DNA of 31,419 bases, taken from assembly GCA_947253655.1 (NCBI GenBank), contig CAMYAE010000026.1, positions 1-31,419 on the forward strand, written 5' to 3'. The position numbers were made by a program, and so were the translations under genes. Shown one piece after another: positions 8,866 through 15,808 of the stretch (positions are counted from its first letter, which is position 1; the number at the start of each line of letters is the position of its first letter). The notes under the pieces were generated by a model, which made no database searches, was not told the origin of the DNA, and was given only the letters and a program-made list of their open reading frames with translations. Source of the stretch: an uncultured Bacteroidales bacterium (GTDB lineage Bacteria > Bacteroidota > Bacteroidia > Bacteroidales > UBA932).

Positions 8866-10416
8866 ATGAGAGCTTTAATAAGCGTCAGCGATAAGACCGG
8901 CGTAGTAGAATTCGCAGGTCGCCTTGTCGGCCTCGGCTGGGAGATACTTTCCACCAGCGGTACGATGAAAATGTTGAAAGAAGCCGGCTTGCCGGTGACA
9001 AGTGTCAGCGACGTTACCGGATTTCCGGAAATATGTGATGGCAGGGTAAAGACCCTACACCCTAAAATACACGGGGCGCTTTTGGCAAGAAGGGATGTCC
9101 CGGATCACATGCGTCAGCTTGAGGAAAACGGTATAGAGAAAATAGACCTTGTGTGTGTCAATCTCTACCCTTTCCGCGAAACGGTTGCAAAGCCTGACGT
9201 CACTATGGAAGATGCTGTAGAGCATATAGATATAGGCGGTCCGTCAATGTTGCGCAGTGCTGCCAAGAATTGGGAATCCGTCACTGTTGTAGTAAATCCT
9301 GAGGATTATGACACGGTTATAGACGAACTGAAAATATACGGCGACACCAAAAAGACGACAAGACTGCGTCTGTCTGCACAGGCCTATACCCATACCGCCG
9401 AATATGATATGGCGATAGCTACATATATGAGAGAGCAGGCAAAACTGCCTGAAAAGCTTTTCTTGGAATATGAAGAGAAGCAGACGCTCCGCTATGGTGA
9501 GAACCCTCATCAGAACGCGAAATTCTATATGTCCGTCCACCCGGCACCTTATTCCTTGGCAGGAGCTAAGCAGTTGAACGGTAAAGAATTGTCATATAAT
9601 AATATACAAGACGCCAATGCGGCATTGAATATAGTCAGGGAGTTTTCCGAGCCGTTCTGCGTAGGACTAAAGCACATGAATCCTTGCGGCTCCGGTTTGG
9701 GAAAGGACGTTGTAGAGGCATGGAACAAGACCTATGAAGGGGACAAGACCTCAATTTTCGGAGGCATTGTCGCTTTCAACAGGGAGGTGAATTTAGCGGT
9801 TGCCGAACTTTTAAAGCCGATTTTCCTTGAAATAATAATGGCTCCGTCTTTCTCTAAGGAAGCACTTGAACTGCTTTGCACCAAGAAGAATCTTCGTCTT
9901 TTGGAAATTGACATGAAAGGCAAGGTGGACAGACAGATGCAGTATGTATCCGTGAACGGTGGACTTTTGGCTCAGAACCAGGATTTGAGCATTGTCCCTG
10001 CATCCATGCAGCAATGCGTAACAAAAGCAAAGCCTACAGCAAAGCAGCTTGAAGACCTGAATTTTACATGGAAGATTGTCAAGCACGTGAAATCCAATGC
10101 CATAGTCGTAGGTAAGGACGGAATGACATTGGGCGTGGGTGCCGGTCAGATGAACAGGATAGGCTCGGCGGAAATTGCCCTGAAGCAGGCAAAGGCTAAT
10201 TTGGAAGAACAGTGGCTTGACATTAAGCAGGCCGGGCTTGTAATGGCATCGGATGCTTTCTTTCCTTTCGATGACTGTGTGACCCTGGCCGCAGAATACG
10301 GTGTCAAGGCTATTGTGCAGCCCGGTGGCTCGATTCGTGATGAGGATTCTATAAAGAAAGCCGATGAGTGCGGGATAGCCATGCTGTTCACAGGAGAAAG
10401 GCATTTCAAACATTGA
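8866..10416 (+). CDS. purH: Bifunctional AICAR formyltransferase / IMP cyclohydrolase
   Basis: Carries out the last two steps to IMP, using 10-formyl-THF. It is 516 residues. The N-terminal MGS-like cyclohydrolase domain shows STSGT near 29-33 and VKTLHPKIHGALLARR near 61-76. The C-terminal transformylase domain shows ELSYNNIQDANAALN and the catalytic Lys269-His270 in LKHMNPCGSG. The formyl donor could be supplied by FolD, encoded two genes downstream. Only 4 bases separate its stop from the annotated purD ATG. Confidence 0.97.
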   Translation: MRALISVSDKTGVVEFAGRLVGLGWEILSTSGTMKMLKEAGLPVTSVSDVTGFPEICDGRVKTLHPKIHGALLARRDVPDHMRQLEENGIEKIDLVCVNLYPFRETVAKPDVTMEDAVEHIDIGGPSMLRSAAKNWESVTVVVNPEDYDTVIDELKIYGDTKKTTRLRLSAQAYTHTAEYDMAIATYMREQAKLPEKLFLEYEEKQTLRYGENPHQNAKFYMSVHPAPYSLAGAKQLNGKELSYNNIQDANAALNIVREFSEPFCVGLKHMNPCGSGLGKDVVEAWNKTYEGDKTSIFGGIVAFNREVNLAVAELLKPIFLEIIMAPSFSKEALELLCTKKNLRLLEIDMKGKVDRQMQYVSVNGGLLAQNQDLSIVPASMQQCVTKAKPTAKQLEDLNFTWKIVKHVKSNAIVVGKDGMTLGVGAGQMNRIGSAEIALKQAKANLEEQWLDIKQAGLVMASDAFFPFDDCVTLAAEYGVKAIVQPGGSIRDEDSIKKADECGIAMLFTGERHFKH

Positions 10417-10420
10417 CATT

Positions 10421-11788
10421 ATGGCCATATTAAATCTTAAACCCCAATATAGGCCCGGAGGTCTTACCCTTGATTTGGAGTCTGTGGCTCAAAGAAAAGT
10501 GCTCGTTGTCGGTGGCGGCGGCAGGGAACATGCTATTGTCAAGGCACTTTCACGTTCGATAAGCGTCGGCAAGATTTTCTGTGCCCCTGGAAATGCCGGG
10601 ATTGCGGAAAATGCCGAATGCGTTCCGATTAAGGACAACGACATTGCCTCGCTGAAAGCATTTGCCCTCGATCACCATATAGACCTTACTGTGGTAGGGC
10701 CGGAAGTGCCTCTGTCAGCGGGGATTGCAGATGTTTTTAACGATGCGGGACTAAGCGTTTTCGGGCCATGTGCAGCAGCCGCAAGGATTGAGTCCAGCAA
10801 GGATTTCGCCAAGCATCTTATGGCTAAGTACGGAATTCCCACTGCCGCCTACAAGACATTTGAAGATTATTCCGAGGCCGTTGAATATGTTGCCGGCGGC
10901 AAGTTTCCCATAGTCTTGAAATATGACGGTCTTGCCGCAGGAAAGGGAGTTGTGATACCGGAAAACCTTGCAGAAGCTGAAGCAGCCTTGAAGGATATGC
11001 TTCTGGATGAAAAATTCGGCAAGGGAAAGGTGGTGATTGAGGAGTTCCTGACAGGTCCGGAGTTCTCTTTCATGTGTTTTGTAAATGGTGCCTCTGTCTA
11101 TCCTATGGCTTTGGCCCAAGACCACAAAAGGGCTTTTGAAGGTGATAAAGGCCCCAATACGGGAGGAATGGGAGCTTATTCGCCGGTGCCTTTCATCACG
11201 AAAGAGGATGAGGACTATGCTCTTGAAAAAATAATGAAGCCGGTTGCCGCAGCCCTTGTGGAAGAGCACTGTCCTTTCAAAGGGGTGCTTTACGGAGGGC
11301 TTATGAAGACACCGGACGGTATAAAGGTCATCGAATTCAATTGCCGGTTTGGTGATCCCGAAACTGAGGTGGTGCTGCCGCGTCTGAAATCGGATATTTA
11401 CGAAATATTCAAGGCGATTGCAGATGACCGCCCCTCTGATGAATTTCCTGCCCTGAAATGGTCTGACAAGGCTGTTATGGGTTTCGTCATGGCTTCCAAA
11501 GGCTATCCGGGGCCATATCGTAAAGGCTATATTATTGGCGGCTTGGATAAGGCTCTGTCGGATATTTCCGTCTCTATCTGTCACATGGGTACGAGTTTTG
11601 TCAGTGACGAAGAGGCCGCAGAAGCACAAGGTACACAGCCGATACAGACATCCGGTGGCCGTGTGCTTATGGTTTTGGCAGAGGGGGATTCTTTGGCACA
11701 GGCGAGGGACAAGGCCTTGGCTGCGGCAGAAAAGGTGGAATGCGAAAACCTGTTTTTCAGAAGAGATATAGGCCGTAGGGCGTTGTAA
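10421..11788 (+). CDS. purD: Phosphoribosylamine-glycine ligase with a short N-terminal extension
   Basis: GAR synthetase joins glycine to phosphoribosylamine. ATP-grasp features are visible: LKYDGLAAGKGVVIP, GPEFSFMCFVNG, GGMGAYSPVPF and NCRFGDPETEVVLPRL. The family normally begins at MKVLVVGGGGREHA; here that strand begins at Lys26-Val27, after an extra MAILNLKPQYRPGGLTLDLE-type segment of about 25 residues. The ATG at 10421 fits the 4-base spacing to purH. An internal GTG at 10499 (Val27) could be the real start, but nothing else supports it. Confidence 0.95.
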   Translation: MAILNLKPQYRPGGLTLDLESVAQRKVLVVGGGGREHAIVKALSRSISVGKIFCAPGNAGIAENAECVPIKDNDIASLKAFALDHHIDLTVVGPEVPLSAGIADVFNDAGLSVFGPCAAAARIESSKDFAKHLMAKYGIPTAAYKTFEDYSEAVEYVAGGKFPIVLKYDGLAAGKGVVIPENLAEAEAALKDMLLDEKFGKGKVVIEEFLTGPEFSFMCFVNGASVYPMALAQDHKRAFEGDKGPNTGGMGAYSPVPFITKEDEDYALEKIMKPVAAALVEEHCPFKGVLYGGLMKTPDGIKVIEFNCRFGDPETEVVLPRLKSDIYEIFKAIADDRPSDEFPALKWSDKAVMGFVMASKGYPGPYRKGYIIGGLDKALSDISVSICHMGTSFVSDEEAAEAQGTQPIQTSGGRVLMVLAEGDSLAQARDKALAAAEKVECENLFFRRDIGRRAL

Positions 11789-11807
11789 ACAAATAATAAC
11801 AATAATT

Positions 11808-12674
11808 ATGATAATCAGCGGAAAAGAATTATCGGCAAAATTAAAATCCGAAATGGCGGTGCAGGTTGCCGAATTTCCTGAGAAATACGGGCGTGTGCCG
11901 CATTTGGTCGTAATTCTCGTAGGTGATGATCCGGGCAGCCAGACCTATGTACGTAACAAGGCAAAGGCCTGTGATGTGGTGGGAATTCGCAACACGACTA
12001 TAAGACTTTCTGCCGAGAGCTCTGAAAAAGAGCTTCTTGACAGGATCGCACAGTTGAATGCCGATGAGCAGGTGGACGGCATATTGGTGCAGTTGCCTTT
12101 GCCAAAGCATATCAGCGAGCCGAAAGTAATTGAAGCAATAGCCGAGGCGAAAGACGTGGACGGCTTTCATCCTTTGAATACTGCTGCCTTGTGGCAGAAG
12201 CGGCCGAATTTCAAATGTACGGTGCCTTGCACTCCCAAGGGAATAATAAGGCTTATCGATGCCGCAGGATATGAAATTTCCGGCAAGAGGGCCGTGGTGA
12301 TTGGCCGCAGCCAGATTGTCGGTCTTCCCGTGGCTAAGTTGTTATTGGATAGGAATGCTACGGTGACTATTTGCCATTCGAGGACAGAGGATCTGCCGTC
12401 TATAACGAAAGAAGCTGATATACTTGTAGTTGCAATAGGCAAGGCTAAATTTGTAGACGGGTCTATGGTAAAGGATGGGGCTGTGGTGATTGATGTGGGA
12501 ATGGACATCGATCCGGACACGGGCAAGTTGTGCGGGGATGTGGATTTTGCATCAGTGGAACCGAAAGCTTCTGTCATTACTCCTGTGCCGGGAGGCGTAG
12601 GCCCAATGACCATTTGCTGCCTTATGGAAAACACGATAGAATGTTTCCTTAAAAAATTTGATGTGAAATGTTAG
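11808..12674 (+). CDS. folD: Bifunctional methylene-THF dehydrogenase / methenyl-THF cyclohydrolase
   Basis: Interconverts 5,10-methylene-THF and 10-formyl-THF with NADP. The 288 residues show the catalytic Tyr47 and Lys51 in QTYVRNKAKAC, DGILVQLPLP (90-99), DVDGFHP with Asp119, the cofactor-binding GRSQIVGLPVAKLL (167-180) and the C-terminal PVPGGVGPMT signature. Placement at the end of the purine operon fits supply of one-carbon units to PurH and an off-site PurN. The last 7 bases overlap the next gene. Confidence 0.97.
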   Translation: MIISGKELSAKLKSEMAVQVAEFPEKYGRVPHLVVILVGDDPGSQTYVRNKAKACDVVGIRNTTIRLSAESSEKELLDRIAQLNADEQVDGILVQLPLPKHISEPKVIEAIAEAKDVDGFHPLNTAALWQKRPNFKCTVPCTPKGIIRLIDAAGYEISGKRAVVIGRSQIVGLPVAKLLLDRNATVTICHSRTEDLPSITKEADILVVAIGKAKFVDGSMVKDGAVVIDVGMDIDPDTGKLCGDVDFASVEPKASVITPVPGGVGPMTICCLMENTIECFLKKFDVKC

Positions 12675-13042
12675 AAAAAGGGATAAAGGGACATCAGGAA
12701 GAAACGGTGACTGTGGAACTTACTGCAAGTCATATCGGTAGCGGGACAGTTAGGGTGTACGGTACTCCTATGATGATTGCACTTATGGAGAGGACGTCGA
12801 GACTTAGCGTCAAGCCGTATTTGGAGGAGGGGCAGGAGACTGTGGGGACTCATGTGAATGTGTCTCACGTTGCTGCAACTCCGGTGGGGCAGAAAGTCTG
12901 GTGCGATACAGAGCTGATTGACATTGACCGCCGGCGTCTCGTTTTCAAGGTTGCGGTCTATAACGAAAAAGGGCTTGTGGGTGAGGGAACGCATGAGCGG
13001 TTTGTAATTGACGTGGAACGTTTCCGCTCCAAAAACGAATAG
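12668..13042 (+). CDS. FlK-like hotdog-fold acyl-CoA thioesterase
   Basis: 124-residue single hotdog domain resembling the fluoroacetyl-CoA thioesterase FlK. The segments YGTPMMIALME, VGTHVNVSHVAATPVG and GEGTHERFVID align with it. Thr33, Glu41 and His67 have the same spacing (8 and 26) as the Thr42/Glu50/His76 triad known for FlK, so it is probably an active thioesterase; the natural acyl-CoA is unknown and fluoroacetate is unlikely. The ATG lies inside the end of folD (7-base overlap), so it is probably translated as the last gene of the purine operon, though no purine role follows from its family. Confidence 0.85.
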   Translation: MLEKGIKGHQEETVTVELTASHIGSGTVRVYGTPMMIALMERTSRLSVKPYLEEGQETVGTHVNVSHVAATPVGQKVWCDTELIDIDRRRLVFKVAVYNEKGLVGEGTHERFVIDVERFRSKNE

Positions 13043-13043
13043 C

Positions 13044-13152
13044 ATTGTCATCCGGCATTGCTGTGAACGAAGGCTTATTGTCATCCGTCATTGCTGTGAA
13101 CGAGCGTTTATTGTCATCCGGCATTGCTGCGAACGAAGGCTTATTGTCATCC
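13044..13152. repeat. Three 33-bp tandem repeats plus a partial fourth copy
   Basis: Units at 13044-13076, 13077-13109 and 13110-13142 each begin ATTGTCATCCG and contain CATTGCTG-GAACGA; a fourth starts at 13143 (ATTGTCATCC) and then runs into a different repeat. Copies differ by a few substitutions. The wording (GTCATC...CATTGC..GAACGAAG) resembles dispersed intergenic repeats found in many bacteria. There are no spacers, so it is not a CRISPR array. Confidence 0.9.
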
Positions 13153-13236
13153 AGAGCCTGCGGCAGCAGGCGTAGGGATCTGCAACACGCGTTTATGCAG
13201 ATTTCTCAGTCGCTCCCGCTCCTTCGAAATGACATG
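13143..13236. repeat. MITE-like interspersed repeat with inverted TGTCAT/ATGACA ends
   Basis: The segment begins TTGTCATCC and ends with CGAAATGACA, so its termini are inverted (TGTCAT at 13145-13150, ATGACA at 13229-13234). An internal ATCTGC/GCAGAT pair (13178-13183 and about 13196-13201) forms a second inverted repeat. This layout, with GGATCTGC then GCAGATTTCTC and CTCCTTCGAAATGACA, is that of a well-known class of non-coding dispersed repeats. Function unknown; possibly transcribed at the end of the purine operon. Confidence 0.6.
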
Positions 13237-13265
13237 CGGAGAGCCTGCGGCAGCAGGCGTAGGGA
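13153..13265. repeat. Direct pair of a 26-bp hairpin-bearing repeat
   Basis: The same 26 bases occur at 13153-13178 and 13240-13265 (AGAGCCTGCGGCAGCAGG then CGTAGGGA). Each copy holds a perfect small hairpin, GCCTGC-GGCA-GCAGGC. The second copy sits directly before the MFS gene start and could affect its translation; that is inference. Confidence 0.85.
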
Positions 13266-13273
13266 AATGAAAA

Positions 13274-14662
13274 ATGGTTTTTGAAAATAATAAAAAAACA
13301 AGGTGGATAGTTCTGGCATGCCTCGTCGTGCCAATGTTTGCATCGTATTTCTTCGATGACATGTTCTCCACCCTTTCGCATTTGTTCGAAACGCCACAAT
13401 TGCTTGAACTCGGCTGGAATTCAGCTGATTACGGACTTTATACGAGCGGCTATTCAGTGCTGTGCGTTTTCGGGGGTCTTGTAATCTGCGGAATGTTGCT
13501 CGACAAATGGGGAGTGCGGCTTACAGGGTCGTTGTTTGTAGGAATGATGGTTTTCGGAGCAGGGACGGTGGCGATAGCACTTAGCGGTGGTTATTCTCCA
13601 AAATCCTCTCTACGACTGGCATATATAGGCTGCATGCTTTTCGGACTTGGCAGCGAAATAGCCGGGGTTGCCGTAACAAGGTCTATTGCAAAGTGGTTCA
13701 AAGACGGGCCTATGGCTCTTGCAATGGGGCTTCAATTGGCTATTGCCCGTCTGGGCACTGCACTCGCTCTGATTTTTTCGCCTGTTCTGGTTAAGGCGAA
13801 AGCCTCCGGAGAAATATACTCATTGGCCGAGACCGCACGTCCGGCATTCTTCGGACTTGGTCTTATGATAGTAGGAATAGTGCTTTGGACTGTATTTGTC
13901 ATATTGGATGCAAAGGCGGAGAATAAAGTTCCGGCACATAAAAAACAGGATAATACAGATAAAAGGAGTGAGGACAAGTTTCGCTTTTTAGACGCTGCTA
14001 AACTCATGGTTAATAAGCAGTTCCTTATGATCGCCTTCTTGTGCGTGTTCTTTTATAGCAGCATTATAGCTTTCAAGAAATTTGCAAGTGCCATTCTGAT
14101 ACCTCGTTTCGATATACCTGTTGAGACAGCCGGCCTTATGGTTGCTGTGCTTCCTTTCGCCACTGTGATTTTCGCCCCTGTTTTCGGTTTATTGGTGGAC
14201 AAGGCAGGAAACGGCACGAAGTGGATGGTTGCAGGCTCGGTATTGGCACTTGTCGCTCATCTGCTTTTGGCTTTTGCACCTCTTGGCGTACCTGCCTACG
14301 GCTATTTGAGCATGGTCCTATTAGGTTTCGGATATTCTCTTGTCCCTGCCGCAATGTGGCCGTCAGTTCCGAAGATTGTCCCGGCAAAGGTGCTCGGTAC
14401 AGCTTTCTCCCTTATATATTGGGTGCAGAACCTCGGTCTTATGACTTTCAAAATGCTTGCCGGCAATATCCTCGCAGAGCATTCCGGCCATACGGATATT
14501 GCAAATTCCGCCCCTGATTTTCTTCTTTCAGGCTCATTCCACGTAGAGCTGATGTTTGTCGGGGTCTGTATCTTGGCATTAGTCCTTTCACTGCTTTTCA
14601 GTCGCTCTTCAAGGCTTCGTCCGGAACTCGGACTCGATCTCCCTAACGGGGAAGCAAATTAA
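13274..14662 (+). CDS. Major facilitator superfamily transporter
   Basis: 462-residue inner-membrane protein with about 12 hydrophobic helices in two halves joined by a charged loop (near residues 215-235, HKKQDNTDKRSEDK). The MFS loop 2-3 signature appears as GMLLDKWGVRLTG and a related GLLVDKAGNGTKWM sits in the second half. The substrate cannot be named. The start at 13274 (MVFENNKKTRWIVLAC) gives a short cytoplasmic tail before helix 1. Its last ~50 codons are also found, nearly unchanged, at 15591-15740. Confidence 0.85.
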   Translation: MVFENNKKTRWIVLACLVVPMFASYFFDDMFSTLSHLFETPQLLELGWNSADYGLYTSGYSVLCVFGGLVICGMLLDKWGVRLTGSLFVGMMVFGAGTVAIALSGGYSPKSSLRLAYIGCMLFGLGSEIAGVAVTRSIAKWFKDGPMALAMGLQLAIARLGTALALIFSPVLVKAKASGEIYSLAETARPAFFGLGLMIVGIVLWTVFVILDAKAENKVPAHKKQDNTDKRSEDKFRFLDAAKLMVNKQFLMIAFLCVFFYSSIIAFKKFASAILIPRFDIPVETAGLMVAVLPFATVIFAPVFGLLVDKAGNGTKWMVAGSVLALVAHLLLAFAPLGVPAYGYLSMVLLGFGYSLVPAAMWPSVPKIVPAKVLGTAFSLIYWVQNLGLMTFKMLAGNILAEHSGHTDIANSAPDFLLSGSFHVELMFVGVCILALVLSLLFSRSSRLRPELGLDLPNGEAN

Positions 14663-14835
14663 ATTTTTATGATTGTTTTAGAAAAAATATTATATTTGCA
14701 TTAATTAAAATATAAATTAAAATTTATACTATGAAGAAATTTTTAAGTATAGTCGCAATAGCCGTATCGTTATTGGTATTCGGCTCGTGCAAGAAGACCG
14801 AAAATGCAGGACAAAGCGTTGTTTATTTCAACGAT
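14510..14835 (+). repeat. Duplicated block, copy A: MFS tail, promoter and lipoprotein 5' end
   Basis: This stretch recurs at 15591-15913 with, by eye, three substitutions and one 3-base difference (TTTGTCGGGGTC against TTTGGGGTC). It spans the last ~50 codons of the transporter, the intergenic promoter and the first ~35 codons of the lipoprotein gene. Identity stops abruptly after TTTCAACGAT. Confidence 0.95.
14691..14698 (+). promoter_or_regulatory. -7 box of lipoprotein gene A promoter
   Basis: TATATTTG fits the Bacteroidota TAnnTTTG element and lies 32 bases before the ATG, in a very AT-rich gap. The -33 element is not clear; the nearest ATTG is only 15 bases upstream of the box. The same box occurs in copy B at 15769-15776. 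Confidence 0.5.
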
Positions 14836-15291
14836 ATCCAGATAAATGATCCGGCCTGTGAAGTTAGGTATGCACCTTTCCCTCCGCAAGTTCAACACGC
14901 CCCCTGGCTACTCCAATTTTTCATCACCTATGCTCCGGAGCTTCGTGTTAAGTCAGACTTCATGAACGAGCTTTTTATAGCTATTCCGAGGGACTGTCTT
15001 GGGAAAACCGTAAATATTTTGCCTGTCAGAACTCCTTTGCCAAGCACAAACTGCTATGCTTATTTCGAAGACACACCTCTTGTTGGAAAATGTACTGTCA
15101 ATGAGGCAGAAGATAATGCGTTTCGTTATATTATCGATTTTGATTTTGTTCTTGAAGCGGGCGTGTCACCTGACGAGAAGGGGCCGGAAGAAAGGATTAT
15201 CAAACTTAAAGGGCATCTTGACAAGATGTTTTTATCGCGTCCTAGTCATACTTATGCTTTCGACCCTGATCCTTATTATTCCGTTATGTAA
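14731..15291 (+). CDS. Small lipoprotein of a duplicated pair, copy A
   Basis: 186 residues beginning with a lipoprotein signal peptide; the lipobox is LVFGSC with Cys20, followed by KKTEN. The mature part has no domain I can name. It is a paralogue of the gene at 15809: both share FND-Q/K-I-DP, LGKTV, GK-T-N and YIIDFDF/FIIDFDF, then a KGH-DK motif near the end, but the mature parts are otherwise diverged and this copy is longer at the C-terminus. Probably membrane-anchored on the periplasmic or outer surface. Role unknown. Confidence 0.8.
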   Translation: MKKFLSIVAIAVSLLVFGSCKKTENAGQSVVYFNDIQINDPACEVRYAPFPPQVQHAPWLLQFFITYAPELRVKSDFMNELFIAIPRDCLGKTVNILPVRTPLPSTNCYAYFEDTPLVGKCTVNEAEDNAFRYIIDFDFVLEAGVSPDEKGPEERIIKLKGHLDKMFLSRPSHTYAFDPDPYYSVM

Positions 15292-15309
15292 ATATAGTTT
15301 GCACTTTTA

Positions 15310-15358
15310 CTGCCGCAGGAGTCAATTTGGTTTATAATTATTATAAACCAAGCGGCAG
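15310..15358 (+). terminator. Hairpin downstream of lipoprotein A
   Basis: CTGCCGC (15310-15316) pairs with GCGGCAG (15352-15358), and inside it TTGGTTTATA (15327-15336) pairs with TATAAACCAA (15342-15351), with a one-sided bulge. It lies 19 bases after the stop codon. There is no clean U-tract, so termination or 3'-end protection is inferred from position. A related sequence follows lipoprotein B. Confidence 0.5.
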
Positions 15359-15363
15359 CAGTA

Positions 15364-15401
15364 ATGTTTCCCTAATCCTACCAGTAGGATTAGGGAAACA
15401 T
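15364..15401. terminator. Perfect 17-bp stem-loop, possible terminator
   Basis: ATGTTTCCCTAATCCTA is followed by the loop CCAG and its exact reverse complement TAGGATTAGGGAAACAT. No mismatch occurs in the stem. Without a following U-run it may be a bidirectional 3'-end structure or part of a mobile-element remnant. Confidence 0.5.
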
Positions 15402-15590
15402 GGTATATAAGAATATCATCCCAACAGGGTCTCGATGTCGCACCTAAGAAAGTCTTCCAAAGAAACGCCTCCTGAGCCATGCTCAATTCTGATAAGGAGT
15501 TTACTCAATTGTTGTGATAATTTTACTCAATTCTAATTGCAAAAGTACTCAATTCTCTCTGTTCCTCAAAATAAAATCACCGTAAATCCT
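15402..15590. other. Non-coding stretch with a 22-nt-period array, possible transposon-end remnant
   Basis: The core CTCAATT occurs at 15482, 15504, 15526 and 15548, exactly 22 bases apart each time, on the same strand; bases around it are partly conserved (TTTACTCAATT). Such multiple short repeats are typical of IS21-family ends. No transposase reading frame is visible. The array ends about 35 bases before duplicate block B begins. Confidence 0.5.
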
Positions 15591-15740
15591 GCCCCTGATT
15601 TTCTTCTTTCAGGCTCATTCCACGTAGAGCTGATGTTTGGGGTCTGTATCTTGGCATTAGTCCTTTCTCTGCTTTTCGGTCGCTCTTCAAGGCTTCGTCC
15701 GGAACTCGGACTCGATCTCCCTAACGGTGAAGCAAATTAA
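15591..15740 (+). pseudogene. C-terminal remnant of the MFS transporter
   Basis: About 50 codons match the end of the transporter at 14510-14662 and finish with the same SSRLRPELGLDLPNGEAN and stop. Nothing upstream encodes the rest of a transporter. It is a by-product of the segmental duplication, not a functional gene. Confidence 0.9.
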
Positions 15741-15768
15741 ATTTTTATGATTGTTTTAGAAAAAATAT

Positions 15769-15776
15769 TATATTTG
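15769..15776 (+). promoter_or_regulatory. -7 box of lipoprotein gene B promoter
   Basis: TATATTTG, the duplicate of the box at 14691, lies 32 bases before the ATG at 15809. Because the whole upstream region is duplicated, both genes probably share the same control. Confidence 0.5.
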
Positions 15777-15808
15777 CATTAATTAAAATATAAATTAAAA
15801 TTTATACT

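Noticed and set aside
10751..11629. 292-codon frame opposite purD
   Set aside because: Antisense shadow of purD; low-complexity, Cys/His/Arg-rich translation without domain features.
13044..13152. Possible CRISPR array
   Set aside because: The units abut with no spacers between them and there are no cas genes.
13045..13284. 79-codon frame encoding an 11-residue repeat (SSGIAVNEGLL-like)
   Set aside because: It needs a TTG start and consists only of the 33-bp tandem DNA repeats and the hairpin repeats; 33 is a multiple of 3, so the open frame follows from the repeat itself.
15482..15556. Iterons of a replication origin
   Set aside because: No rep gene, DnaA boxes or partition genes lie nearby and the locus is chromosomal in character; a transposon-end or binding-site reading is more modest.
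15537..15740. Independent small membrane protein
   Set aside because: From 15591 on it is a copy of the MFS C-terminus and the residues before it are not protein-like; annotated as a pseudogene remnant.
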